Below the pieces are notes generated by a model. That model saw only the letters and a program-made list of their open reading frames with translations, had not been told where the DNA came from and made no database searches. A stretch of DNA of 64,000 bases from NCBI GenBank assembly GCA_020091685.1, contig CM034606.1:19174695-19238694 (forward strand). Reading direction: 5' to 3'. Origin of the DNA: Lutjanus erythropterus (lineage: Eukaryota; Chordata; Actinopteri; Lutjaniformes; Lutjanidae). Position 1 is the first letter of the stretch. Each line of letters starts with the position of its first letter. Shown piece by piece: positions 13,107-25,480 of this stretch. The translations under genes were made by a program, and so were the position numbers.

Positions 13107-13717
13107 CTTAAAAATAAAGGTGTTAACTAGAACCATAACAGTTATTTGGCTTGTCCCCATAGGAGAATCACTTTTGGTTCCTGGCAGGACCTTTTATAAA
13201 GATTCCACTTGGAACCCTATCAGAGAGTTCTACCTAGAACCCAGGATAAAGAGTTACATCTGTGAAAGGTTTCACCCAGAGAACCCTTTCACTGTGTAAC
13301 TGTTTCAACCAGAACCCAGTCTGCTGATTCTATCCAGAACCATTTCACCATTTTCTAAGGGTGCAAACAAAAAAACTACTGTGAAACTTTTTATATTCCA
13401 AGACTTTTATATAAAGTCCAACAAAGGGTTTCTACAAAAAACCCAAGTGTTTTATCTAGGACACACTCTGGCAGTTCCACAGAGAACCCTTTTATATTCT
13501 GAGGGTTTTTATCTAGAACCCACCCAGCAGCTTCTACTGAAACCGTTCATATTATGGTACAAAGAGCCCTTGACAAAATAGTTCTTCAAGTATCTTTGTG
13601 TCTTACAAAGAACCATTGATGATCCCTTTCCTCAAAAAGGGGTTCTTCAGAGCCAAATGGTTCTGGGTAGAACCTCAGCCTTTCAAGAAGAACCCTTCTG
13701 GAACCTGTACTTCTAAG
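13107..13717. mobile_element. MITE built from repeated 'AGAACC' units
   Basis: The ends look inverted: CTTAAAAATAAAGG at the left against TACTTCTAAG at the right. Between them are more than a dozen TAGAACCC/GAACCATT/GGTTCT blocks, spaced roughly 30-60 bp and often followed by TTTTAT or preceded by TCTA. I recall this GGTTCT-rich family as widespread in fish. No coding capacity. Confidence 0.55.
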
Positions 13718-16064
13718 AGTCTGCTATCTGCATTTTCAGTCTGGCTCGTCCTTTAAACATTCCTCACTACACAGATCCAAAAGTAAACTTCTCTTTGATA
13801 GTGGCTCCATTAGAGAAATTACATTACTGTAGAGTGTAAAAGCATATAGAGCAAATGTAAATTCACATTCATCATCCCAAAGTCAGAGGAGAGATGGAGT
13901 GGAAGGGAGTGAGTTGCCCCTGTGGATCATGGACCCATTATCCAACTCAAACAAATCCAGTGGCTGTAAATGCTCTGAGTCCCACAGGCACTAAATGAGC
14001 CTTAACTGACAGACAGGTATATTTTGACAAGGCAGGAGAGCTTTTTCATTTACTGGCTACATTCAAAGACTACATTTTTAGGGGTCTATTTTAGTTATCA
14101 ACATAAAAGCATCACTATTGAGAACGCAGGGCAGTACAAGAACAACCAAATTTACTTTGCTAATCCCTTTGTGGGATATTATTATTTTTTCATTCTGTTG
14201 TTATTATAGTACACACCCAACTGGCCCAAAATACAGAAGAAAAGAGTGTCTAAGAGTAGTCTTAGTCTAAGAGTTATTAATAAAAAAACATCTACACTAT
14301 ATTCTTTATTCCTAAAAGCCTAAAAGTGAATCATAGCATTTACTTTGGCAAAAATATGAAGCGAATAGGTTGGGCACTATGGCGGAAAAACAAAATCTTG
14401 TTTTTGTAAGCTTGCAGATGATTTGCTGTTTTAATAGCCTTTTTTTTCCTGCAAAATGCAATAAGATTAAAACATGATTGAAACATGTTTGCTTTAGAAC
14501 TTCACACGCAAAACAGTTGAGCAAGAATAAGAAGACATCATCACCTGCACCACCTATCACTGTCATGCATACAGGTTAGGCCTCTCCCATACAGCCGCCA
14601 CTAGATGCTTCGACTACATAACTTTAACCATTATTTTCAGCACAGTCAGAGTCTGCACACTGATTCATCTGCTCCTGCAGTTTGAGTTTAAAGATGTCTG
14701 CACACTGTTCAACCACCACGGCTTCACCTCTCATATAATAACAGACACAAAATGCAGCACAGACTAGTATGTGTACATGTGGCTGTTAAATTCACACATT
14801 CAAATAGCCAAAAGCAGCCAGCCTCTTTAGTCTGATGACACCTGGAGTCACGACAGTCCAGTAGGGGGATACTGAGGCTTTTCATGTCACTCAAGACAGC
14901 TAATGTAGTTTGCTGTCATTTACACTACTTTAATAATAATTAAATTGTAACCTTTTTGTGCCCACAGTAATAACTTGATTTTCATGATGTGAATGTTTTA
15001 TTTATCATGCAAAACCAAAAATTCAAATTAACTGCATCAATTTAATATATCACACAGCACTAATGAACACAAGAAACACTGACCATATCCATACAGTGGC
15101 TGTACTAACACTTCTATTCTTTTTAATTCTGATCTTCAATGAACACCAAGAAAATGAACCTTCAGCAAAACAGTGCTATAAGCCATGAGTGGTATGTAGC
15201 AAAAAAATGCATATTATGCAGCATAAAATGTGATGAAATCAACTTTCTGTTTTGGGAAAGTGTTTTTGGCAGTGCACGAGTGCCAAAACCTGCAGTTCCT
15301 CAAATGACCACTTGAGGTTAGCTCCAACAGCGAGTCAATCCCCCTACACACCCATAATAAAATATCCAACAGATATAAACATGTTTACAGCCTGGTACAA
15401 AAAGTCTCCAAAACTAATTTCCAAGCTCATGTCACCTGTGTGAGGGGTGAATTTTGATATAACTCCCCAATCTAAATTATGTTAAGCTTAAAGGCCTAAA
15501 GTTTTGCATAATTAAGGACATGCCCTCCTTGAGTGACAGGTGAGTGCTGTCACAGGTGACCTGCCAATAGGTAGAGGCTACATTTGGCCACCTCAGCTCC
15601 ACTCATGTTCCACGTCTTTGTCCATTTTTAGATTAGCTGGGAGTCAGGCACTGACAAGATATTCAAATATAAATATTTGGGTCACAGCGTGAGCCAACTT
15701 TTGTATGCTAACAACAAAAGCGGTAATGATTCCTCCTGTCTCTGCCTTGGCCTTTTTTCATGATTTGAAATAAATCACATTAACTGTACCTCAGTATCTT
15801 CTCTGACCTTCTTCAATGGATGCTGCACCGAATGAGGACAGACTAAACACATGGACGTCCAGAGTCCAACTATTAGACAGCAAACAGGATTGTGTCCTTA
15901 GGGGGCGACTAAGAGAATCAAGCACTGGGAAATTATAACGTACACTGGGTTTTTATTGCCAACAACAAAATGGCCAACTACAAGGTGTAACTCTCAACTG
16001 TTTCTGTTCTTGGTATTGGTGCTAAAATTGTCACATGACCTTCATTAAATAAAGCAAGTTATAG

Positions 16065-16065
<1 letters not shown>

Positions 16066-16117
<52 letters not shown>
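16066..16117 (+). repeat. (TG)n microsatellite
   Basis: About 25 uninterrupted GT units between AGC and ATTCC. Confidence 0.95.
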
Positions 16118-16118
<1 letters not shown>

Positions 16119-16656
16119 TCCACTTGTAAGCCTGTGATCACAGAACAAGAGTTACAAATGTGAAACTCGCTCCTGAAAGTGCTGATGACTTTCCTGTTTC
16201 AGTCTCTCCCTCTCTGCCTCTCACTCTGTCTCTCTCATTCATCTTAAAATGGATTGCTCTGTCACCTGGACTAACACTTTACTGAGAGCAGCCATCAATA
16301 CTTTTTGTCAAAAACTGCAGGCTGCGCCAGACATGTCATCAATCACCATTTACATAAAACAAAGAGCTTTCTATGACTGCCAGTCAGAGGCAGGACTGCT
16401 CTGACTTTGCTGAAGATAAAAGGAGCTGTTTCATAGGTCCACAGAGACACTGACTGCACTACAGGCCTACATGTGTTGTCAATCTCAAACCAATTGCTAT
16501 TGGTTTGCAAATAGCAAGCAATAAATCAGTGAACCAGAGCCATTTGATCTCACCCATAAGACACAAGGTGAGCTTTAAAGATTGGCTCCGAATGAACTGA
16601 CAGGTTAATGTTTAAATGGATGAAAATAGCACCAATGGGAAAAACACTGTCATAAT

Positions 16657-17522
16657 GTTACTAATAGGACTGGTACAGTACACTTATCTCCTTATTTGAT
16701 ATGTACCGCAATTCAATATTACAAGTTATTACAATTTTCATCATACACTAGAGAGTGTATAAATGAGCCAAGAATGCATGCACATCACATGCCAGTCAGT
16801 CTCCATCTGAGTTTTATTTCACCAACATCATTGCTATGTTGCATATTAATGTAGTAAACAAATACTTTTTGAACTAAACTGCAAGATTTAATGGTTCATG
16901 CTCATCCAGCTAGTGCCATCGGAGCATAATAAATAAAACAAAATGTTAGAACAAAATTAATTTAGTTCCTGGCTGTATTTTTGAACCCACTGGAAATTCT
17001 GAGTGTGAGTTTCGATGCTTTGAGGTTGCTGTAGCTCATCAGTGTGGAGTGTTGAAGCCAGAGTAACAGACTGAGTCACAAACATGAAGTCAGCAGCTAC
17101 TAGTTCTTTTCTGCAAAGAAGAGGAAATATTTGCCTGAAAGTATGAGCACACATGTCATTTATTTTATGTTAAGCATGTAAGCATGTTAAGTTTAAGGAT
17201 ATTATTATCACCGCATGTCAATTAGCATGTCAATGGTTAGACAGATAGATATAACATAACAGACAAGACTTTTCTTGCACTTAAGAAGCAGCAGTGCTTA
17301 TTAACTGACACACTGTAACGTGTACTGTACATTTACTGCCAGACTGACAACTTGCTGCTACGTTTAAGTTTCTGCTCCACTATGAGCAGCACCAGCCTGC
17401 AGTCAGCCACTCGCTCTTCTTCACTTGCATGCCACACACAGGAAACCACCATCACAGGGAATATGTTACTTTGTCACCACGGTTAGAAAAAAATCCGTAA
17501 CGTCACGGCCCTAAGTTACTAA
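16657..17522. mobile_element. hAT-like MITE with perfect target-site duplication
   Basis: Element 16665-17514 (850 bp), flanked by a perfect 8-bp duplication GTTACTAA at 16657-16664 and 17515-17522. The short ends are inverted (TAGGACTGG against CGGCCCTAA). The inside has no transposase frame. A block near 17325 (GTACATTTACTGCCAGACTG) resembles GTACGTTTACTGCCACACAG near 28330 inside another MITE. Confidence 0.75.
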
Positions 17523-18060
17523 CAAATTCCATAATGAGAGAATGTTACATTTCTAACTATCAACACTGAGGCCTGATGACAAAATGCAACTGTAACATTT
17601 GGTTGCTTAACCGGCATCTGCGGCACGTCAATGTCCACCTGTGTTTGGACGAGTTCATAAGTCAACAGATATGAATGGCATCCTCTCCCCCCACCTCCCA
17701 TCCGTCCCCAAGAAGACGAAAATAAGCCAGCATTGATATGAAACACACACCAGCCTCGGAGGCCTGGCTCATACATTCACAGCTTCTGACACAGAGAGGA
17801 AAGCAAGATTTCATATCATTTATTTAACAGAAGAAATATGGTAATCTTCCTTATAATTGTTCCCAATACATATTTTCCAGACATATACAGTAAGCAGGCC
17901 AAAAAATTCAGAGATAATCTATTCAGCCGATATGGTTTGTTATTTTGGAAATAATGTATTGCATAAGCACTAAAAACTGATTCACTAGAAACTAACAAGA
18001 TTTCTTCTGTTTTCTTCTCACCTAAGGTTTAGCAAAGACGCACACGTGCATGCTGTGTGA

Positions 18061-18093
18061 GTGTGCGTGCACACACGTACGCGCATGCACACA
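18061..18093 (+). repeat. 33-nt alternating purine-pyrimidine tract
   Basis: Every step alternates purine and pyrimidine over 33 nt, with GTGCGTGCACACACG and GTACGCGCATGCAC segments, and it is partly self-complementary. Such tracts can adopt Z-DNA under negative supercoiling. Confidence 0.8.
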
Positions 18094-18239
18094 AAGAATT
18101 CAATTTGGAAACCATCATTGGAGCGCAGAGGAGAACTGGAAAGTCATATTGCTATAATGCTCAAATTATCAATCATTCTGACATTTTATTGGCTTTATCA
18201 CTGTACATACCATTAAAATGATGTCTGGCCCAGATTGTC

Positions 18240-18790
18240 AGGGGGCAAACATTAAACAGGCCAGGATTAAAATGCAGATCCCAAACACCTTCCCCTCTGC
18301 TGCTGAAATTGCACAGGACTAGGCAGCTGACTTTGGATGTGCTGTCAGAGGAGACATCGCATCAACACGGAGCTGGGCTGACGAGTAGATAGATAGTGTC
18401 ACACTAAGGAAATGCAGAGGCTTCCCTCTATTTATCACATGCTGTAGTCAGTCAATGCACTAAAAGAGTGATAACAAATGAGGGGAAGAAACATCTATTA
18501 ATCTCCCCTTGCACTTCTAATCAGACATCATTGGCAAACTCCTTTGCACTAGAATGACGTGCGGCTAGCCTGCTGCTCATGAAGGAACATATTAATACTA
18601 ACACTTGTGCTATTAAAAGTAATTTTGGTGGCTCTGAAGCGGCGAGGAAAGCAAACATCCATATTTCAAAAGATCCTGACAGTTAAAAGGTTGTTAATGG
18701 GCATTTAAATGCTAGCGCTGCAGCCAAGCTGGCAAAGAGAGCCATAAAGCAAAAGAAATCTCTCTCCTCGCTCTCAAAACCTTTAATCAA
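18240..18790. promoter_or_regulatory. Candidate conserved non-coding element in the lrmda intron
   Basis: A long repeat-free stretch with many homeodomain/POU-like and CAGCTG/TGACAG motifs, sandwiched between MITE-rich DNA. It has no open frame with splice context. It is listed because enhancers of znf503-type genes commonly lie in the introns of large neighbours. Conservation was not measured. Confidence 0.25.
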
Positions 18791-19655
18791 AGACATGTAA
18801 AGCAAATATAGGCTACCAAGCTGCTGCTTGTGTACAAGAGAAAAAGGAAAAGTTTTAACAAAAATTGTTTTACTTTCTTCTAAGTTTGTGTAGTTAACAC
18901 ATGCATGTTTATACATGCTTTCATCCCCAAAAATGTACGTTTTCAATTAGGAGTTTGGTTATAATTATCAATTTGCTTGCAACGTAAAAATAGAACATTT
19001 AATTACAATTACAACATCTGAATCGCAGGTCAGGTCTGTCTTGTTGGTCTAGAAAACAGGCATGTGCCTCATTTTACATTATTTTGAGCCACGTAATGAA
19101 TAAGGACTGACGGACAAGAGCAGCCATTTCCAGTGAGAACCTTACTATTAATGAATAATCAATTGTTAACATGTTCAACTACTGGTTAAGGAAAATGCAT
19201 AAAATGTGCAGCCCTATTTCTGACTGATGAGCATAAGTCAGGAACAATCAGTGAATTTCTGAAAAGATATGGTAATGATCCTGGAAAATGCAACACACCG
19301 TGTGCTTTCTTGATGAAAATGTGGCACACGACCAGTTCTACAAACTGGAGACGTTTGATTCACATCCAGATTTGTCTCAACTGTCTCATTGTGGAGGAGG
19401 TCTGGACATAAAGTCAGAAAGTCTGTTACAACATGTATACTTGCATGATCTGCTAAAAATGAGTGAAGGAATTATGAGAATGAGTGGCAGAATGTACAGT
19501 GTTTATATGTAGATACATAATTCCCAGCAAGTCTACACTTTAAAATTAGCACAATGAAGGAGCAATGAATGACAGTCTGTACATTTACATGCACTTAAGC
19601 AACTGCTTTACTGTCAGCTTTCTACAGTATCCTTTATTTCTATTTTTTGGTTTCC

Positions 19656-20010
19656 TTAAAGGGATAGTTCAGATTATTTGAAGTTGGGTTACGTGGTAGT
19701 CATTTTATTAGCTATAGTAGATGCCAGCTGCCATGCTCCCAGAGCACGGAGAGATATTTGGCTTGTTTAACGGCAATTTCCCGTCAGAAAAAGTTGTCTG
19801 ACAGCAAGTTTAAGTGGTGAAAATATTCTAAATATAGTGTACACTTAAACTGATTATTTTGTCAGGTGGACCTTTTTTAACTGGCTATAATACCCTTTGT
19901 TGTTCATTGCTGCTCTGCTTCTCCAAACTGGCTAGCCAGCATCTACTGTAGTTAACACACTGACTATCGATAAGTACCTCAATCAATCCTACGTCAAATA
20001 ATCCAATGTA
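19656..20010. mobile_element. Fold-back MITE (TTAAAGGGATAGTTCAG family), copy 1
   Basis: The left arm starts TTAAAGGGATAGTTCAGATT at 19656. The right arm, read on the minus strand from about 20010, gives ATTATTTGACGTAGGATTG...CTACAGTAGATGCTGGC, against ATTATTTGAAGTTGGGTT...CTATAGTAGATGCCAGC on the left. The arms are therefore about 60-80 bp, with a deletion in the left one. A second copy begins at 63601. Confidence 0.65.
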
Positions 20011-20544
20011 TCTATTGCACTAAAGGAAAAGAAATGCAATTATTATTTCTGTCTTCATCTAAGTCCAGCAATTTTAGGGACCTCATCACAGACTTGTATC
20101 AAGATGTAAGACAACCTTTCAGCAGAGGATAATCTCAAGGGAAAATCTCTGACAGTTATGATGATTGTTTGATTTTGTTTGCAGCGTCGGTCATATGATG
20201 AGAAGAAACTGGCACAGTTCTTACTGTCACAAGAGAGCCTTTACCGCTGTTTAATAGACTGCATGGAGTTGCAACAGCAGATGAACAACGTGAAAAACTC
20301 AATGTCAAGATTTCATGTGTAGTTAAATTTATACTTACAGGGTTTCATGATACATGCGGTACAGAGTGATCCTGCTGAGGTTGCATTATTCATCTTCACT
20401 CCAATCCCATTTCTTTCAAGACATATTACATGTCACTTTTTTCCAGAACATAGCGTCATAACCCAATATGAATACAACCTATACAAACAAATCATTGTAA
20501 TTTAAATAATTTTAATCTGCAATTACCTGAGTTGCGCGGGTTTG

Positions 20545-20720
20545 ATGGCACTGACAGTAGACCCAGACGGATATATTGGGCTATTATACCGATATTGAGC
20601 TACATTCGTATCTACGTATATGTTGTCAGATTGTAGATTGGTTTTATTTTTCCTTAGTCAACCTTAAATTGTTCAAATTATTATATATATAACAATAAGA
20701 TAAAATAATACAATAACAGC
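20545..20720 (+). repeat. Fragment of a 'GATATATTGGG...CCGATATTG' repeat
   Basis: ACGGATATATTGGGCTATTA and CCGATATTGAGC resemble the repeat family also seen at 11370 and 41815. The boundaries are unclear and the fragment ends in AT-rich sequence. Confidence 0.35.
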
Positions 20721-22253
20721 CCCAAAAAAACAATATCCGTCAAGGTGTTATTTCAACATGTGAAAGTATTTCTGGTTTCTATATGACAAGATCCATTGTT
20801 AACATGTAAAATATAATTTAAATATTGAACCGATGAGCAGTATTGAAAAGGACTGCATGGACTGACAGTATATCCAATGCCTGAGTGATAGACAGGAGAC
20901 AGGAGTATTAAATCCTCCTGACAGTGAATGTCTCCTAGTGCTCCAGATAAAGAGGAGGAAGTAAACGGTCAAACCAAGGGTCTCATGACTAAGCACAAGA
21001 TTTTTCTATCTACGTCATTTTGTTATTAGTGGCACCCCCCACCAGAGCCACAGTCAGACCACAGAGGTTTTACTTCACGGCATCACAATCATGATAAACA
21101 ACATTTAGCATGTAGGTCATCTGGTGCCAATGCTTATAATGCTCGCTGAGCGAGTAAAATCCCACAACGGCCTGAGCAAGCTCTTATCTACTCCAGTATC
21201 ATATCTGATCACTTGAACGGGGTTAAACAAAACGGGCAACAAATGTTTAGATAATTGTAGCATATAGTTTTGATCACGCACTAGCCTCTCTAATGAACTG
21301 TCACAGAGTGAACACAAATGACTGCCTGTCTGTGTGAACTCCACAGACGAACAGACACGAGTCCTCCTGTACAGGGACTTTGAAGGCTGTCACAAAAGGC
21401 TCGAGACAGCACTGTTCCTCTCATTAATCTCCCAATAGAGGAAATGAATAGACTGGCTGCGCTCGACATTTTTTGTTCTCTCATAAAGAGAAACACAGAA
21501 GAGCTCGGAATGAAAACTCCACACATTATGAAAGCTATTATCTTCAGCTGCCAGTCTTGGTGAAAGAGAGAGAAAGCTGGTAATCCAAAACTAATAGGCA
21601 GAATGAGAGGTGCAAAAAAGTAGGGGAGTGGGTCAGATCATCTCTCCCTCTCTTTCTCCTCCAATTACTGACAGACAGTTGAGAATATGAAATGAGACTG
21701 AGGAATGAGAAATATTCAGATTTTCTCTGAATGGTATTAAACCCTGACAAACTAAAAGAAAATAGATGGTGGTTTCAATTTTGACAAAGTATCGAATCTG
21801 ACAAGATATTAAACCGATCTCAAAACACAGACTGTCTGTATCATCGCCAAGACGAAATAGGATGTTCTCGTCTTGGGTCATAAAAAAAGATTTATTGCTA
21901 AAAAGACACAAATTGACATTTGCAAAATGACTGCTTCAATCCTTTCCTTTCATCAAATTATTAGGCAAACAGCACAGCCTGATGTTTACAGCGAGACTCA
22001 ACTGGTACCAATCTTCAGCCACCAAACCAGTGAAATAGCGAGCATGACATAACTCAAACTACTTGATCTGCAGCCAGTCACTGCAAACAAAATCCCTTTA
22101 AATCCTTGAGGACTGCAGGACACTCATCTACCACACACATCCATCATCACAGAGGTTGCCAGAAGGTCACTGATGGATCTAATATAACAGACATCAGTGT
22201 TACTGTGCTTTGAAAATTATACAACATTCAGTTATTGTTCGAATGACATTTTA

Positions 22254-22929
22254 AATCTAAGCAGGGATGCACGATACTGGTGTTTTTACCAATATCCAAA
22301 ATGCCGATGCTGTCCAACTCATTTTGGCTGATACGATGCCGATACAGATATACGCAGATATTTTCATTATCAAATCTCCTCTGTAGTGAATATTACATTT
22401 AGCCTGTTCTTATTGTTATGGCCCACTGGCTAATTCAGACATTAAATTTTTCCATTACACAATAAAATGCTGCCAAAGGAAACACGATGCTTCTCAAAAT
22501 TAGATATGATGCTTTTCAAAATAAAATATTGTGCTTTCTAAAGTCAAATACAGTGATTTTCAAAGTAAAATACACTTTTCAAAACAAAACGCACTGTTTT
22601 TGCTTTTCAAAATAAAATACAGTGGCTTTCAAAATAACATTTTTTTCATTGGTCTTCACCAACTTGTCATAATGAGCGGGATGACCGCTCTTAAGATAGT
22701 AAATTAAATTTGTAGTGCTGAGGGAATGTGATTTGGCTCCCCCTCACATGACCGACCTTTCAAAACTTTCAAAACACCACAGTCATACTATCATCATTTT
22801 CGCATAGTTAAAGCATCATCATATCGACAGAAACATTTGCATTTCAAGCTGATACGATATTTCATTTTAAAGCCTTTATCTGTTGATACCGATAACATGC
22901 CAATAATATTGTGCATCCCTAATTCTAAG
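22254..22929. mobile_element. hAT-like MITE (CAGGGATGCACGATA family)
   Basis: Element 22262-22921 (660 bp). The ends CAGGGATGCAC and GTGCATCCCTA are inverted copies. The flanks AATCTAAG (22254-22261) and ATTCTAAG (22922-22929) match in 7 of 8 positions, as expected for an older hAT target duplication. Inside, 22486-22638 is a minisatellite (separate entry). No transposase is present. Confidence 0.75.
22486..22638 (+). repeat. Minisatellite of about 24 bp inside the MITE
   Basis: About six to seven degenerate copies of a unit like GCTTTTCAAAATAAAATACA plus GTG. The interior of the element has expanded by tandem duplication. Confidence 0.65.
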
Positions 22930-24182
22930 CTTTCTTTATCCATTAGGTTACTATAAATTTATACAACTCACATTTGTGACAGCACGCTTTCCCTCCAAGA
23001 TTTCACATATTATCCATTAAAATAATGCACAAAAACCACACACTTGCATCACCAACACCCCATGAGAAATTTGGTCATACAAGCCTTTTCTCGCTTCCGG
23101 ATATTCTTTTCAATTCTGGGTACCTCGAGCATCCTCCACTGGATCTACCACTTCAAAAACACACCTCATGAAAAAATCAGGAGGCCTGTCTGACATGTGT
23201 CCCTGTGCCCTGATGGCATGCCAACACCAAAGACCAGCATTGATTTTCTGTAACGCGGGGTCGGATTAGCCCTCTGCAGGGATTAGCTGCCTGTGCAAGG
23301 CCTCAGGGTTCGCTATAAAACTAATAATTAATTTAAACAGCCGGGCCCATGGAAGGATACACTCACTACACGTTCCCAGCATGAGGGGGTGAGGATGAGT
23401 GACGGACTGTCTGGCACTCCCTGAAAGGAACAGCTGTGTGTATATATAGGCCTACTGTATGCTCAGCTTTGCTCTGATGATTACCTTTGTTGCACACGAT
23501 GGCCACAACTATACATCTATAAAAGTTTATATGCTACAGATTAACATGTAGTGTTTATTAGGATTATTTAACCATTTAACTTGGTTTAATGACTTAAATT
23601 GTTGCGTAAAGTCATCAGTAGCCAATTAAGACTGACAGTGAGGCATTTAGCTGATAAACTCAAGCTGACAAGAACACAAGCTCCTACAGTCACACCACTC
23701 TGAAATCACAACAAAAGGTCATAAAGATACAGTACACACTCAATAATAGCCATAAATGTCTGCAAAAGACCGCAGCCATGCTGTTCCTGCTCAGGCTGTG
23801 TGAGGACAACAGGATAGATAATCTAAATGCAGCAACAGCTCTCCCTGAGCTATTAAAAACTCTAAGGTGATTTTGTATCAACACTGTCATTGACTAATTG
23901 ATTGATTTTTTCACACAGTATCCTGTAATATGAAGTCACAATAGGCAGAGAATAAGAATGTATGAGGCAGTTAAGCTGATACTATAATATAAGAAGTGCT
24001 GAATTAGAGAATGTCCAAATTGTTAGGCTGTAACGTATCAAACAAGGTAAATGAAGTGGTTCCTCTTTGGGCCACATAACAAATAAATATCAGCAAAAAG
24101 ATGTACAATACAGACAACAGGTGTGTGTAGCTATCACGACCACACCTGAGAAAAAAATATATAATGAAAAGATTGTACTGCT

Positions 24183-25095
24183 ACTAGAAATGCACCAATA
24201 CCAGCATCGCGTATCGGTTCCGATGCTGTCCTCATGTACTCATACTCGTACTTGTAAAACTACTTGGATACCCCACAGCCAATACCACGTCACAAAAAGT
24301 AACTACTCAACACACCCAATTTGATAAAACATTTATTTGTGCGCTGTCGTTAGACTCGTCCCCAACATCATCCACTAATGACCACAGCGGCTTTGGCAAC
24401 TGTCCGCAGAACTGTGTCAAAGTCCATGTAGAACTGAAACAAACTCACAGAGCACACGTACAGACTGCAATCACTGTCCAATAATTCCCGCCGGGTGTAA
24501 ACTAGTTGAATGCTTCGGCTAATTAATCGGAAGATGAAGAAAACATCACAGCAATAGTGTGTAACCCTGTTTTCTTGGTTGTTAGTGTTTTCCAGTCCCT
24601 CTGGGGAATAAGCAGGCCACAACTTTTCTTTGTATGCTCTTCTTTATTCTCCCTTCTCCCAGTAATCTTCACCAAAACGGCATGACTTTACAGTTCACTG
24701 AAAGTCACTCTCGGGTTCACAGCAGGACGCCATGTGCAACACTACTGTTGCGCATGGCACCACACTCATACCTGTCCCTCCTAAACAATGGCAGGTAGGA
24801 ACTAATTAGGTCTCAGGCAAAAGGGGCATGCAGAAGCAACTTAAAACACACACGCAAATGTAAAATTAAAATAACAGTTAAGGTGGTTTAAATGGTAATA
24901 AAATAATTATTATATGTAACACTGTATGGGACAGAAAACTTAATTCTGTAAATCCATAATAATGTTGTGGAATTATTTCTACGGAAATATTTAATGTACA
25001 GAGTAAAATGCACAGCTTAATAAAGAACATGAAAGGAACGTGATGAAAATAAAACGTACTTGTACTCATACTGTCTCAAACAAAGTGCATGCGTA
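24183..25095. repeat. Degenerate dispersed repeat with internal hairpin
   Basis: Starts near ACTAGAAATGCACCAATACC, a form I recall from fish MITEs, and runs to about 25095. It contains a near-perfect hairpin at 24729-24758: 13-bp arms GCCATGTGCAACA and TGTTGCGCATGGC, one mismatch, 4-nt loop. The right boundary is uncertain and no target duplication was found. Confidence 0.35.
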
Positions 25096-25373
25096 ACTGC
25101 TACTAAATAAGGACTTTTCTTTATCCCACAAACAAAACCACAAATCCTCTTGCAATGTTTTGATGTGTGTTACCTTAAAAAGGAAAATTACTCAAGCTAT
25201 ATAATTGACCCTTACTAAGTCCCACCCTTTCTCGCTCTGTGCTTCAATAACAATTGAGCAGCCTTGGTACCTCAGTCAACTTTCTCCTTTCCTGTTTCCC
25301 ATATTATGTGCTAGGCTTGTGTATGTTGAAAATAAAACTAAATTTTGAAAGCAATTAAAAGATATATCCACAT

Positions 25374-25480
25374 CTTAAGTTAGCTAACTTTAGCTAAATG
25401 CTATCTAACTACCAAGCTAATCTGCTTCAATCATCTGTTAGCTGGTTAGGTAGCATTTTGCTAACATAAGCTAACTTAAG
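25374..25480. repeat. Inverted repeat with 36-bp arms
   Basis: Arms 25374-25409 and 25445-25480 are inverted copies with about six mismatches and a 35-bp spacer. Both end in CTTAAGTTAGCT / AGCTAACTTAAG and include TAGCATTT / AAATGCTA. It is probably the whole of a very small fold-back element, as arm similarity stops abruptly at the CTTAAG ends. Confidence 0.7.

Noticed and set aside
14312..14566. Minus-strand frame with a GDD-like stretch, considered as lrmda exon 3.
   Set aside because: No leucine-rich spacing, no SLEGL or LDNN context and no splice sites. The rest of the frame is random.
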